Assembly: GCA_047974745.1 (NCBI GenBank)
Contig: JBKECO010000012.1
Location: forward strand, 22,141 to 86,140
DNA from: JBKECO01 sp047974745
GTDB taxonomy: Bacteria; Bacillota; Clostridia; Lachnospirales; Lachnospiraceae
Direction of reading: 5' to 3'
DNA length: 64,000 nt
Shown here: positions 26,383-35,394 of the stretch, piece by piece
Layout: every line of letters begins with the position of its first letter
Position numbering within the stretch: the stretch's first letter is position 1
Made by a program: the position numbers and the translations under genes
The notes under the pieces: generated by a model
The model's input: only the letters and a program-made list of their open reading frames with translations
The model's database searches: none
What the model was told of the DNA's origin: nothing

Positions 26383-27652
26383 AAATATCAGACTGGCTCT
26401 TGCTAGCCTGACTGCAAATAAGTCAAGAGCTCTGCTGACCATGCTGGGTATAATCATTGGTATTTCTTCTGTAATTTCCATTATGACAATCGGTAATTCC
26501 TTGACAAATTCGGTGGAAGAGACGATGCAGTCCATGGGCGCAAATAATATCTATGTATCCGTGCAGAGAAAAAGTACGACTGCGGATGAACAGATGAACG
26601 GGATCGTCTTCGGTGCCGTCAGCAATAGCAGAGATATCACAGAGGAAGATTATATCACAGACGATATGATCTATGATATGTATGACAATTTTGAAGATAG
26701 TATTATCGCCGTCTCGGCAAGTGAGTCAGTGGGCAGTTCTACGGTATCTGCCAATAATACAGAAGTAAGTATTAGTGTGACCGGAACAAGTGCTGGATAT
26801 TTTAAAGCAAATGAAATGACAATGCTGGCTGGCGATACCTTATCGGTATCAGATATGACGGAATCCAGAAATATAGCCATAGTAGCAGACCGACTGATAG
26901 ATGATTTGTGGGGTATTTCTTATGAGGATGCAATCGGAACGGAATTTACCACCCAGCTTAATGGGGAGGAGGTTTCCTATACGATCGTAGGAGTCTATAA
27001 GTATGAAGAAAGTGAACAGTTTGGAATGTCATCATCAACAGAGGTAACAACAAGTGTTTATATTCCACTCACCACCGCTCAGGAATTTAATCATACTTCA
27101 AATTATCAGACGATAAGCCTTGTGACCACAACAGATGCGGATCCTGATACACTGGCGACTCAGGTAGAGAACTATCTGACGGGATACTACCGGACCAATG
27201 ATTATTTTACGGTCACCGCATACAGTATGTCTTCCATGGTGGAGTCCCTAAGCTCTATGACAACGACAGTTACACTGGCTATTTCAGTCATCGCAGGTAT
27301 TGCACTGCTGGTAGGTGGTATTGGAGTCATGAATATCATGCTGGTATCCATAACAGAGCGTACAAAAGAAATCGGAACACGAAAAGCACTTGGAGCGCCG
27401 AATACTGCCATCCGGCAGCAATTTATTATTGAAGCGATGATTATTTGCTTTATTGGCGGTGCAATCGGAGTCGTGTCGGGAATCGGAGTCGGAATCGTGG
27501 GTGCTAATATTATGGGTTATCCGGCAGAGCCATCTGTACTCAGCATCTTTGGATCACTTTTGTTTTCTTTGATCATCGGTATCTTCTTTGGATATTATCC
27601 AGCGAATAAAGCTGCGAAGATGAATCCGATCGATGCATTAAGATATGAATAA
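26366..27652 (+). CDS. MacB-type ABC permease (FtsX domain)
   Basis: A 428-residue protein with an N-terminal membrane helix (LTMLGIIIGISSVISIMTIG), a large extracytoplasmic MacB periplasmic-core domain (~55-270), and three C-terminal helices forming an FtsX domain (ITERTKEIGTRKALGAPN). It works with the adjacent ATPase and adaptor to move substrate outward. The start ATG 26366 has AAGGAGG at 26351-26357 inside the previous ORF, so the genes overlap by 17 bases. Expression is probably under the divergent two-component system. Confidence 0.95.
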   Translation: MMLLYENIRLALASLTANKSRALLTMLGIIIGISSVISIMTIGNSLTNSVEETMQSMGANNIYVSVQRKSTTADEQMNGIVFGAVSNSRDITEEDYITDDMIYDMYDNFEDSIIAVSASESVGSSTVSANNTEVSISVTGTSAGYFKANEMTMLAGDTLSVSDMTESRNIAIVADRLIDDLWGISYEDAIGTEFTTQLNGEEVSYTIVGVYKYEESEQFGMSSSTEVTTSVYIPLTTAQEFNHTSNYQTISLVTTTDADPDTLATQVENYLTGYYRTNDYFTVTAYSMSSMVESLSSMTTTVTLAISVIAGIALLVGGIGVMNIMLVSITERTKEIGTRKALGAPNTAIRQQFIIEAMIICFIGGAIGVVSGIGVGIVGANIMGYPAEPSVLSIFGSLLFSLIIGIFFGYYPANKAAKMNPIDALRYE

Positions 27653-27672
27653 AATAATACAGAATCAGACCT

Positions 27673-27718
27673 AGCTCCTGGCACCGTGATCCTATTTTGC
27701 GGTGACTGGGGCTTTTTC
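27673..27718 (+). terminator. Rho-independent terminator after the MacAB-like operon
   Basis: An imperfect 14-bp stem (AGCTCCTGGCACCG with CGGTGACTGGGGCT, two mismatches) ends in five T. Confidence 0.65.
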
Positions 27719-27784
27719 TTGTTTTTGATAAACGAAACTGTTATGATTTGCACATAGATTTTAACAAATTAAAGGAGTATTATA

Positions 27785-28906
27785 ATGAAAAAAATATATA
27801 TAAAAGCAGCAGCGAATCTGATGCTGACCGGGCTCTTTTTGACCGGGCTGATCCTTTTAGTTCCCAGGGTCTGGGCCTATTTTCTGCCATTTATCATAGC
27901 AGGGATTCTGGCACTTTGTGTATCGCCAGTCGTTCAATTTCTGGAGAAGAGGATTCGGTTAAAGAGAAAAATGGGTTCCGTAGTCGTGATCGTCTTTGCT
28001 ATCGGACTCATTGTTTTGCTATTCTATTTTCTGATCATGACAATTGTTCAACAGCTTTCAGGTTGGCTGCAGGCGCTGCCGGATCTGCTGGATGCGGTGA
28101 TCCTTCAAATCAGCCAAATTGAGAATCCTTTACTGGCAACTGGATTGTTCTCCTCTGAAAAAGCAAATGAATTATTGTCCCAGCTTGGGGAACAAATCAT
28201 AAGTCTGGCCACTACTTTTGTCAACAGCAGTGGTTCTTATACCGTAATCGTGGTAAGCGGCGTCACAAAAAGTGTTCCTTTGATTCTGATTGGAATTGTA
28301 GTAACACTGCTTTCAACCTACTTTTTTGTCGCAGATAAAAATGAAAATGAGATCCTGATTAAAAAATATGTTCCGAAATCGATCATGGAACGCTGGGAGT
28401 TCTTTAAATCTATCATCCAGCATGCGATCGGAGGTTATTTTAAAGCTCAGATGAAAATCATGGGATGGGTATTTTTGATTCTTCTGATCGGCTTGTTCAT
28501 TCTGGGGGTGGAATATGCTCTGTTTTTTGCCATGCTGATTGCGGTTCTGGATTTTTTTCCGATTATAGGTGCTGGCCTGATCATGCTTCCATGGAGCATT
28601 TACAGCCTTCTGACCAAAGATTACCGATTGGGACTTGGACTACTGATCGTCTGGGCACTGACTCAACTCCTCAGACATCTTGTGCAGCCGAAATATGTAG
28701 GCGAATCTGTGGGACTTAAACCGATGCCGACACTGATCCTGCTCTATTTTGGATTTGTGATCGGAGGAATGGGAGGCCTGATCCTGGCGATACCAATTGG
28801 CTATGTATTTATAAGTATGGTTAAAGCAGGTGCTTTCAACACAACGATCGAGAGCTCAAAAATTCTGCTGGAAGGTCTGAAGAAGCTTCGAAAGTATGAT
28901 AAATGA
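27785..28906 (+). CDS. AI-2E family transporter (PerM-like membrane protein)
   Basis: A 373-residue membrane protein with about eight predicted helices. The central hydrophilic loop and the FFPIIGAGLIMLPWSIY and GLILAIPIGYVF segments are characteristic of the AI-2E transporter family (YtvI/PerM-like). Members export small molecules or act as Na+/H+-type antiporters; the actual substrate is unknown. AAAGGAG lies 8 bases upstream of ATG 27785. It is separated from the MacAB unit by a terminator and appears to be monocistronic. Confidence 0.88.
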   Translation: MKKIYIKAAANLMLTGLFLTGLILLVPRVWAYFLPFIIAGILALCVSPVVQFLEKRIRLKRKMGSVVVIVFAIGLIVLLFYFLIMTIVQQLSGWLQALPDLLDAVILQISQIENPLLATGLFSSEKANELLSQLGEQIISLATTFVNSSGSYTVIVVSGVTKSVPLILIGIVVTLLSTYFFVADKNENEILIKKYVPKSIMERWEFFKSIIQHAIGGYFKAQMKIMGWVFLILLIGLFILGVEYALFFAMLIAVLDFFPIIGAGLIMLPWSIYSLLTKDYRLGLGLLIVWALTQLLRHLVQPKYVGESVGLKPMPTLILLYFGFVIGGMGGLILAIPIGYVFISMVKAGAFNTTIESSKILLEGLKKLRKYDK

Positions 28907-29133
28907 TTAAGTAGAACCATAAAGTTATCTTAAAAAAAGAGTGCACTTCATTAACATTTTTTTTGACAAAAGGATGCAGCTTTTAAAGGATAGTGATTTT
29001 TAAGTGTGTAAAAAGGAAAAATCTGGTTAATAATTGGCAATTCAAATCCTATTTTCTATTGTATTATGGTAATGATTCAGCTGTGATACGAATTTTGTGA
29101 AGTCGGAAACAAAGATAATAGGAGAGAGAAGAA

Positions 29134-30117
29134 ATGAAGATACTGGGAATATCCTTTGGAAGAGCGAATGGTAATACAGATATTTTGGTCAAACAGGCAC
29201 TTTTTGGAGCCAGAGAAGCAGCTCCGGAGGATGAAATAAAGTTCATTAATACGAACAGACTGACGATCGACCGGTGCACAGGCTGCGGAGCCTGTTCTAC
29301 GAGTCTGGAAAAAGGAAAAGACAATGACTGTATTGTCAAGGATGATATGCAGAAGGTGGAAGAAGCAATCCGTGAAGCCGACTGCCTCATTGTTGGAGCA
29401 CCGGTCTATGTTCTGCAGCCTGTCGGTCAGTTCAAGAATCTTGTCGACCGTTTTTCCTGCCGCCATGATGTATCAGCGATCAACTGGGTCTTAGATAAAC
29501 GTAGAAATCAGGAAGCGCCTGGGGATCCGGATGCTTTTCCAAAGGAAAGACTGAAGAAAAGATATGTTTCCTACATATCCGTGGGGGGCGCAACAACTAA
29601 GAATTGGGTCTCCATGGGAACTGCAACAATGCATTTATTTGGATTTCCTGCCATGATGAAGGTGATCGGCAATTATGATGCCCATAATATGGGCACTACA
29701 GGACATCCGTTTCTGGATCAGAATCTAATGGATCAGGTCTACGAAATGGGACGTCAGACAGCAGCAGCTTTTGGCAGACCTGACGAAGAAATTTCATGGT
29801 TTGGACCCGAAGGCACCTGCCCGGTATGTCATCAGGATCTTCTCATGATGAATGGAACTACAACAGTAGAATGCCCGATCTGCGGAATTGAAGGTGTATT
29901 AAGCTTAGAGGGAGATAAAGTACAAGTTCATTTTAGTGATAAGCAGCAGGCACGTGCACGAGGTACCTTTGACGGTCTGCGGGAGCACACGACGGAAATA
30001 CAAGGATTTGGTGCGATCTGTGGACCTAAAATAATGGCGAACAAGGAAATGATCGATAAGAAAATGGAGAATTTCAAGAAGTTCGACCAGGTGATTAACC
30101 GCAATTCATCAGTATAA
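29134..30117 (+). CDS. Flavodoxin-fold NAD(P)H-dependent oxidoreductase with Cys cluster and zinc ribbon
   Basis: A 327-residue protein. The N-terminal ~200 residues are an FMN-binding flavodoxin-like fold of the NADPH-dependent FMN reductase type (LGISFGRANGNTD, then CLIVGAPVYV). An unusual CxxCxxC cluster (Cys48, Cys51, Cys54, with a further Cys near 67) sits where iron-sulfur flavoproteins bind a 4Fe-4S cluster. The last ~100 residues add a CPVCH...CPICG zinc ribbon. It is probably a cytoplasmic redox enzyme that reduces a small substrate or passes electrons. ATG 29134 has AGGAGAG upstream. It stands alone, without obvious redox neighbours. Confidence 0.85.
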   Translation: MKILGISFGRANGNTDILVKQALFGAREAAPEDEIKFINTNRLTIDRCTGCGACSTSLEKGKDNDCIVKDDMQKVEEAIREADCLIVGAPVYVLQPVGQFKNLVDRFSCRHDVSAINWVLDKRRNQEAPGDPDAFPKERLKKRYVSYISVGGATTKNWVSMGTATMHLFGFPAMMKVIGNYDAHNMGTTGHPFLDQNLMDQVYEMGRQTAAAFGRPDEEISWFGPEGTCPVCHQDLLMMNGTTTVECPICGIEGVLSLEGDKVQVHFSDKQQARARGTFDGLREHTTEIQGFGAICGPKIMANKEMIDKKMENFKKFDQVINRNSSV

Positions 30118-30146
30118 TATCAACTGCAACACATTAGTATAATATG

Positions 30147-30176
30147 TTGACATGTTTGTTCATATGATGATATTAT
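30147..30176 (+). promoter_or_regulatory. Sigma-A-type promoter for the soluble chemoreceptor gene
   Basis: TTGACA, an 18-base spacer, then TATTAT. A 12-base element GTATAATATGTT occurs twice (30137-30148 and 30180-30191), one copy overlapping the -35 and the other just downstream of the -10; it may be an alternative -10 or an operator. Confidence 0.6.
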
Positions 30177-30225
30177 TTTGTATAATATGTTTCAGGTATT
30201 TTTTATCATCAAGGGAGGATGAGAA

Positions 30226-31044
30226 GTGAATAAAGAACAGGCAGAGGCATTGATAAAAGTATTACCTGTATTACCGGAGATCTTTCAGATCGACTGCAAT
30301 ATCGCAGTGTCTGATTTAGAGAAGATGTTAGCAGTTCATGACAGTTCAAAGATAAAGAGTGATATCAGACCTGGTGAGAGACAAGAAATTAATAGTATGC
30401 TGCGCCATGTACTGCAGTCCAGAAAGACATTTTCAGAAATGACAGATCGTTTCGCAGTACCGGCAAAGGCGACAATCACTCCTTATTATGATGAAGATAG
30501 AAGGGATGCCGGATTGATCTTTGTAGTGCAGGAGATCGAGAAACAGGCCAAGGTAGAGAAGGTTTCGGAATCACTGGTGAATGTCTTTGGACAGATAAAT
30601 ACAACAATCGAACAGATTGCGTTAGAGTCAGAAAGTCTGTCCGCAGATGTTAATGAGACAGTGGCTACGGTCATAGAGCTCGTGGAACGAATTCAGACGA
30701 TCAATGATATCATTGAATCCATACAAAGCATCGCAGATCAATCCGGTCTACTGTCATTAAATGCCAGAATCGAAGCGGCTCGGGCAGGAGATGCGGGAAA
30801 GGGATTTGGTGTTGTTGCGACAGAAGTCAGCAAGCTTGCACAGATGAGTAAGGAATCTTCAGAAAAAGCTAGAAATTCCCTGCAGGATATGAAAAATGAT
30901 ATAGAGTTCATCAATAAGAAGATATCACAAATTGAGAAGTCTACCCATCAGCAGGCAGCGTCAACACAGGATATCTCGAATTCGACGGCCAATGTGTCTG
31001 TGGATCTTAAGGAACTGTTGGAAATTGCAAAACTGAGCAGTTAG
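30226..31044 (+). CDS. Soluble methyl-accepting chemotaxis protein-like receptor
   Basis: A 272-residue protein without membrane segments. The first ~110 residues are an unassigned N-terminal region. The rest is a shortened MCP signalling helix pair with the hairpin tip recognisable (ADQSGLLSLNARIEAARAG, followed by GFGVVATEVSKLA) that normally contacts CheW and CheA. The start is GTG 30226, with AGGGAGG at 30211-30217. Soluble receptors of this kind sense cytoplasmic cues. A CheV gene lies 6 kb downstream on the same strand, but no cheA or flagellar genes are in view. A strong hairpin follows the stop. Confidence 0.85.
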   Translation: MNKEQAEALIKVLPVLPEIFQIDCNIAVSDLEKMLAVHDSSKIKSDIRPGERQEINSMLRHVLQSRKTFSEMTDRFAVPAKATITPYYDEDRRDAGLIFVVQEIEKQAKVEKVSESLVNVFGQINTTIEQIALESESLSADVNETVATVIELVERIQTINDIIESIQSIADQSGLLSLNARIEAARAGDAGKGFGVVATEVSKLAQMSKESSEKARNSLQDMKNDIEFINKKISQIEKSTHQQAASTQDISNSTANVSVDLKELLEIAKLSS

Positions 31045-31072
31045 TTTTTCAGCTTTCATTGACTATGAATAC

Positions 31073-31133
31073 AAAATCTTCTAAAATAATGTGGTTGAGT
31101 ACAGTTTACGACCAGTATTTTAGAAGATTTTTT
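31073..31133 (+). terminator. Long-stem terminator before gltX
   Basis: A perfect 16-bp stem (AAAATCTTCTAAAATA at 31073-31088 and its complement at 31116-31131) with a 27-base loop ends in six T. The arm is AT-rich. No T-box motif (the TGGTACC-like box) is seen, so it is probably a plain terminator and not aminoacyl-tRNA attenuation. Confidence 0.8.
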
Positions 31134-31159
31134 AACGAGCATTAAGAGAGGTAAATTTT

Positions 31160-32806
31160 ATGGATTATAAGAAACTTGCAGATCTGCTTTTTCCTGAGGT
31201 CACGATGACACGTGAAGATCTCGAATTGAAATTTCCCCCAAGGGATCTGCCTAAAAATGCAGAAGTGACAAGAATGGCACCAAGTCCAACAGGCTTTATT
31301 CACCTGGGTAATCTCTATAGTGCACTTGCTGATGAACGCATCGCCCATAGAACACAGGGAATTTTCTATCTGCGTATTGAAGATACAGACGAGAAGCGTA
31401 AGGTGGAAGGCGCTGTGGAGACAATTATAGATGTATTGCGTTATTTTGACATAGAGTTCGATGAAGGAGCAGGTCATATTGGGAAGGAAGGAACCGGGTA
31501 TGGACCCTACTTCCAGAGGCAAAGAGTAGATATTTATCATGTCTTCGCCAAATATCTTGTTTCTGAAGGACTGGCTTATCCATGCTTTTGTACAGAGGAA
31601 GAACTAGAACTCGTTCGAAGCCAGCAGGACGAAGCTAAGATCCTGACCGGATATTATGGAGAATATGCTGTTTGCAGAAATCTGAAGGCTAACGAGGTCG
31701 AGAGGAATCTTGTTGAAGGAAGGCCATATGTATTAAGACTGCATTCTCAGGGAAGCTCAGATCAGGAGATAAAATTCAGAGACTGTATCAAGGGTGAAGT
31801 GACTCTGCCGGAGAACATTCATGATATTGTGCTTTTGAAAAAGGACGGGGTACCGACTTACCACTTTGCCCATGTCATTGATGACTACCTGATGCGTACC
31901 ACTCTTGTTATTCGAGGCGGAGAATGGCTGGCATCCGCTCCCATTCATTATGAACTGTTTCATCTTTTGAATTTCAAAATGCCCAAATATGCCCATACCG
32001 CACATTTGATGAAGTTCGATGAAGAAACCGGCGGGAAAAGAAAATTATCAAAACGTAAGGATCTTGAGCTTTCACTGGATTATTACCGACAGGACGGTTA
32101 CCATCCTCATTGCATGAAAATATATCTAATGACACTGCTGAATTCCAATTTTGAGGAATGGCATGAGAAGTTTCCGGATAAGGATATCAGTGAGTTTCCA
32201 TTTTCTGTAGACAAGATGAGTCAGTCAGGCGCTCTATTCGATAAAGATAAGCTTCATAATATCTGTAAAAATGAACTTTCTACTTTTACAGAAGAGCAGA
32301 TGTATGAATTTATGTATGACTGGGCAGATTCGAACAGCAACATCGAGCAGCTTTCGTGGTTCCAGGATAAGGAAAAGACTCTGGAAGTATTTAAGCTTTG
32401 TATGGGTGTAGGTCAGAAACGACGTAGAAAAGATTTCGTTTATGGGAAACAAATCGCCGAAATGATACGTTACTTTTTTGAGGCCGAAGAACCGGTCGAT
32501 TCATTTCACTATGATGAGTCATTAGTCTCAAAAGTGATCACACAATACAGTATGACCTATGATCATGAAGATGATAATTCGGCCTGGTTCAATAAGCTCA
32601 AGAATACAGCAGATGTCCTTGGATTTGCATCGGATATGAAAGCTTATAAGCAAGCACCAGAGAACTATCCTGGAAGTGTTTCAGATATTGCTGAGATCCT
32701 GCGTATTGCAATAACCGGAATGGCCAATTCGCCAGATCTTTGGACAATCAACCATATCCTTGGCGAATCGGAGATGAAGGCACGACTGGAGCGTTTTTTG
32801 AAGTAG
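31160..32806 (+). CDS. gltX: Glutamyl-tRNA synthetase
   Basis: A 548-residue class I synthetase that charges tRNA(Glu). The HIGH motif appears as HLGN (residues 48-51) in APSPTGFIHLGN, and the KMSKS motif as KLSKRK (295-300). FYLRIEDTDEKRKV is the typical GluRS/GlnRS substrate-binding stretch. The protein is longer than the ~480 residues of many bacterial GluRS, as is common in this bacterial group. GAGAGG lies upstream of ATG 31160. It is a single gene between two terminators. Whether it also forms Glu-tRNA(Gln) depends on gatCAB elsewhere. Confidence 0.97.
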   Translation: MDYKKLADLLFPEVTMTREDLELKFPPRDLPKNAEVTRMAPSPTGFIHLGNLYSALADERIAHRTQGIFYLRIEDTDEKRKVEGAVETIIDVLRYFDIEFDEGAGHIGKEGTGYGPYFQRQRVDIYHVFAKYLVSEGLAYPCFCTEEELELVRSQQDEAKILTGYYGEYAVCRNLKANEVERNLVEGRPYVLRLHSQGSSDQEIKFRDCIKGEVTLPENIHDIVLLKKDGVPTYHFAHVIDDYLMRTTLVIRGGEWLASAPIHYELFHLLNFKMPKYAHTAHLMKFDEETGGKRKLSKRKDLELSLDYYRQDGYHPHCMKIYLMTLLNSNFEEWHEKFPDKDISEFPFSVDKMSQSGALFDKDKLHNICKNELSTFTEEQMYEFMYDWADSNSNIEQLSWFQDKEKTLEVFKLCMGVGQKRRRKDFVYGKQIAEMIRYFFEAEEPVDSFHYDESLVSKVITQYSMTYDHEDDNSAWFNKLKNTADVLGFASDMKAYKQAPENYPGSVSDIAEILRIAITGMANSPDLWTINHILGESEMKARLERFLK

Positions 32807-32850
32807 ACATGTACAATGTGCACAAAAAATGATTGTAGAAAATAGGATAT

Positions 32851-32879
32851 TTGTCAACACTTTTAATTCAGACTATGTT
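32851..32879 (+). promoter_or_regulatory. Candidate promoter in the gltX-regulator gap
   Basis: TTGTCA, a 17-base spacer, then TATGTT. It lies ~45 bases after the gltX stop and would start a short transcript that ends at the terminator at 32956-32990. Confidence 0.45.
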
Positions 32880-32885
32880 ACTATG

Positions 32886-32990
32886 AATATTGTAAAAACC
32901 CCCAATACATTATATATAGTTTTTGCTATACCCCATAGTAAAAATACCTTCTCCTAAAAAAGGCAGCTGTTCGATGGCTGTCTTTTTTAT
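32886..32990 (+). ncRNA. Candidate small structured RNA in a 337-base gap
   Basis: The gap 32807-33143 contains no ORF. It holds a promoter-like pair, an 8-bp pairing TTACTATG/CATAGTAA (32878-32885 with 32934-32941), a smaller AAAAAC/GTTTTT pairing inside, and a terminator. This order would give a ~100-nt RNA. It may instead be the 3' end of the gltX mRNA. I do not recognise a known family. Confidence 0.3.
32956..32990 (+). terminator. Rho-independent terminator
   Basis: A 12-bp stem (AAAAAAGGCAGC with GCTGTCTTTTTT, one G-T pair) with a 9-base loop, ending in a T run. It closes either gltX or the candidate small RNA. Confidence 0.85.
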
Positions 32991-33094
32991 TGCGTTTTCA
33001 GTAAATTTTTTTTATAATAATTGAGAAGGTATTGACAGCGATGTAATGGATGCTATCTGTCTGAAATAGAGTTCAACGAATCTTCATAAATAGA

Positions 33095-33103
33095 TGTTAT
33101 ACT
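33095..33103 (+). promoter_or_regulatory. Extended -10 element for the response regulator operon
   Basis: TGTTATACT (TG-N-TATACT) 41 bases before the ATG at 33144; no good -35 at the normal distance. Confidence 0.5.
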
Positions 33104-33143
33104 TGATGTGTTGTTCATAATCGCAGAGAAAGAGGGGCTTTGT

Positions 33144-33833
33144 ATGGATAAAATTAAAATACTTGTTGTAGATGATGAAAGCAGAATGAGAAAGCTCGTG
33201 AAAGACTTTCTTGTACGATATAATTATGATGTCATAGAGGCAGCAGATGGGGAAGAGGCACTGAATCTATTTTATAAGGATAAGGACATTGCAATGATCT
33301 TGCTGGATGTTATGATGCCTAAGATCAATGGGTGGAATGTCTGTAAAGAGATCCGAGAGACCTCTAAAGTGCCGATCATTATGCTGACAGCCAAAGGAGA
33401 TGAATCGGATGAACTCCAAGGCTTTGATATGGGAGCAGATGAGTACATCAGCAAACCATTCAGCCCCAAAATCCTAGTGGCACGTGTCGAAGCGATTTTA
33501 AGAAGGTCACAAAAAACACAGGAAGAAGAGACCATGGAGGTCGGTGGTATCTGCGTGGATAAGGTCGCCCATCTTGTGACTGTTGATGAAGAGAGAATCG
33601 ACTTAAGCTATAAAGAATTTGAATTATTATCCTATTTCATGGAAAATATCGGAATCGCCTTATCGCGAGAGAAGATATTAGATCACGTATGGAATTACGA
33701 TTATTTTGGTGATGCTAGAACCATTGATACCCATGTAAAGAAATTGAGAAGCAAAATAGGTAAAAAGGGTGCATATATTAAAACGATCTGGGGTATGGGC
33801 TATAAATTTGAGGTAACAGATGAAGCAAACTAA
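33144..33833 (+). CDS. OmpR-family response regulator
   Basis: 229 residues: receiver with phosphoacceptor Asp55 (MILLDVMMP) and Lys in YISKPFSP, then an OmpR winged helix (LSYKEFELLSYFMEN, TIDTHVKKLRSKI). ATG 33144 is preceded by AGAGGGG at 33131-33137; a longer frame starts at 33108 without support. The gene overlaps the kinase gene by 14 bases. It heads a long plus-strand run that includes a lipoprotein, CheV, a membrane protein, hisHF and ung. Confidence 0.94.
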   Translation: MDKIKILVVDDESRMRKLVKDFLVRYNYDVIEAADGEEALNLFYKDKDIAMILLDVMMPKINGWNVCKEIRETSKVPIIMLTAKGDESDELQGFDMGADEYISKPFSPKILVARVEAILRRSQKTQEEETMEVGGICVDKVAHLVTVDEERIDLSYKEFELLSYFMENIGIALSREKILDHVWNYDYFGDARTIDTHVKKLRSKIGKKGAYIKTIWGMGYKFEVTDEAN

Positions 33834-35325
33834 AAAGAAAGAAAAGAAAGTAATCAAGCATTCCATATCAAGGCAGCTCACATTCATAATCATGGGACTT
33901 GTAACCGGCACAGTAGTACTGTGCTGGTTTTTAAATACATGGTTCTTGGACGACTACTATTCCATTCAAAAAGAAAAAACAATGCTTTTTGGATTTGAGA
34001 CGATCAATGATGCGAGTGCAACTGGCAGACTTGAATCAGAGGAGTTTAACCTCACTTTTGAAAGAATCTGTGCTGAAGGGAATCTTTCAGTTATCATTAT
34101 GACTTCTGATATGACAGTTGTGAGATCATCCACAAGTGACGAAACGGTCATGCAGGATCAATTGATGCATGCCATTTTCAGTGATGAAAATACAGATTCT
34201 AAGGTACTTGAGACAACAGAACAGTATGTTTTGGCAAAACAGACAGATCTCAGACTAGACACGGAATATATGATTCTCTGGGGAACCTTGACAGATGGAA
34301 ATATCATACTTATGAGAACACCATTAGAATCCATTCGAGAGAGTGCCCAGATCTCAAATCAGTTCCTGCTTATGATCGGAATCATTGCCATTTTCATTGG
34401 TCTGCTGACAAGCTATTTTGTTTCCCGAAAGATAACACATCCTCTTCTGGAACTATCTGATATTTCAAAGAGAATGAGTGATCTTGATTTCAACGCCAAA
34501 TATGTAGGCAAAGGCAAGAATGAGATTGACGCACTTGGTGCGAATATGAATACACTGTCCCATACGCTCCAGCATACGATTTCTGAATTAAAGACTGCCA
34601 ATAATGAGTTATTGATTGACAATGAAAGAAAATCCCAGATTGATGAGATGAGAAAAGAATTTCTATCCAATGTTTCCCATGAGTTGAAAACACCGCTGGC
34701 TCTGATCTTAGGGTATGCAGAAGGACTGAAAGAGTGTATCAACGAAGATCAGGAAAGCAGGGAGTTTTATTGTGAGGTCATCATTGATGAGGCCGATAAG
34801 ATGAATCAGATGGTGAAAAAACTCCTCACACTGAATCAACTTGAATTTGGGAATGATGTAGTCATGATCGAGCGCTTTAATCTGACAGATGTAATCAGAG
34901 GTGTGATACAATCCTCCTCAATTTTGGTAAAACAAAAAGAAATTGATTTAAGTTTTCACACAGATGCCGATATATATGTATGGGCAGATGAATTTAAAAT
35001 CGAAGAAGTCATCACGAACTTTGTCAGCAATGCAATCAATCATTGTGAATTTGATAAAAAAATCGACATAAAATATACTCTGAGTCAGGGAAAAGTACGG
35101 GTTAGTGTATTCAATACAGGGAAGCAGATCCCGACTGAAGATCTAGATAATATTTGGATCCGTTTCTACAAGGTGGATAAAGCAAGGACTAGAGAATATG
35201 GCGGAAGTGGAATTGGACTTTCGATCGTGAAAGCCATTATGGATTCCTTCCATGAAAAATGCGGTGCGAGCAATCATACCGATGGTGTGGAGTTCTGGTT
35301 CGAGCTCTCTATGGAAGAAAAATAA
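33820..35325 (+). CDS. Membrane sensor histidine kinase
   Basis: A 501-residue kinase with a membrane helix near residues 20-45, an extracytoplasmic sensor domain of ~140 residues, a second helix at ~186-208, then HAMP, phosphoacceptor His287 (NVSHELKTPLALIL), and HATPase (NFVSNAINHCEFD, GGSGIGLSIV). It pairs with the overlapping OmpR-type regulator. The next gene, a lipoprotein, starts 70 bases on, so a sensed signal may involve the envelope. Confidence 0.93.
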   Translation: MKQTKKKEKKVIKHSISRQLTFIIMGLVTGTVVLCWFLNTWFLDDYYSIQKEKTMLFGFETINDASATGRLESEEFNLTFERICAEGNLSVIIMTSDMTVVRSSTSDETVMQDQLMHAIFSDENTDSKVLETTEQYVLAKQTDLRLDTEYMILWGTLTDGNIILMRTPLESIRESAQISNQFLLMIGIIAIFIGLLTSYFVSRKITHPLLELSDISKRMSDLDFNAKYVGKGKNEIDALGANMNTLSHTLQHTISELKTANNELLIDNERKSQIDEMRKEFLSNVSHELKTPLALILGYAEGLKECINEDQESREFYCEVIIDEADKMNQMVKKLLTLNQLEFGNDVVMIERFNLTDVIRGVIQSSSILVKQKEIDLSFHTDADIYVWADEFKIEEVITNFVSNAINHCEFDKKIDIKYTLSQGKVRVSVFNTGKQIPTEDLDNIWIRFYKVDKARTREYGGSGIGLSIVKAIMDSFHEKCGASNHTDGVEFWFELSMEEK

Positions 35326-35394
35326 CGGTTGTACCAAGGTAGTTGAAATGATAAGATTAGGTGTAGTAGTCACGTAAAAGGGGAGGCAGTGAGA

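Noticed and set aside
31073..31133. T-box riboswitch before gltX
   Set aside because: No T-box sequence or stem I specifier layout is visible; the element is a simple long stem with U run.
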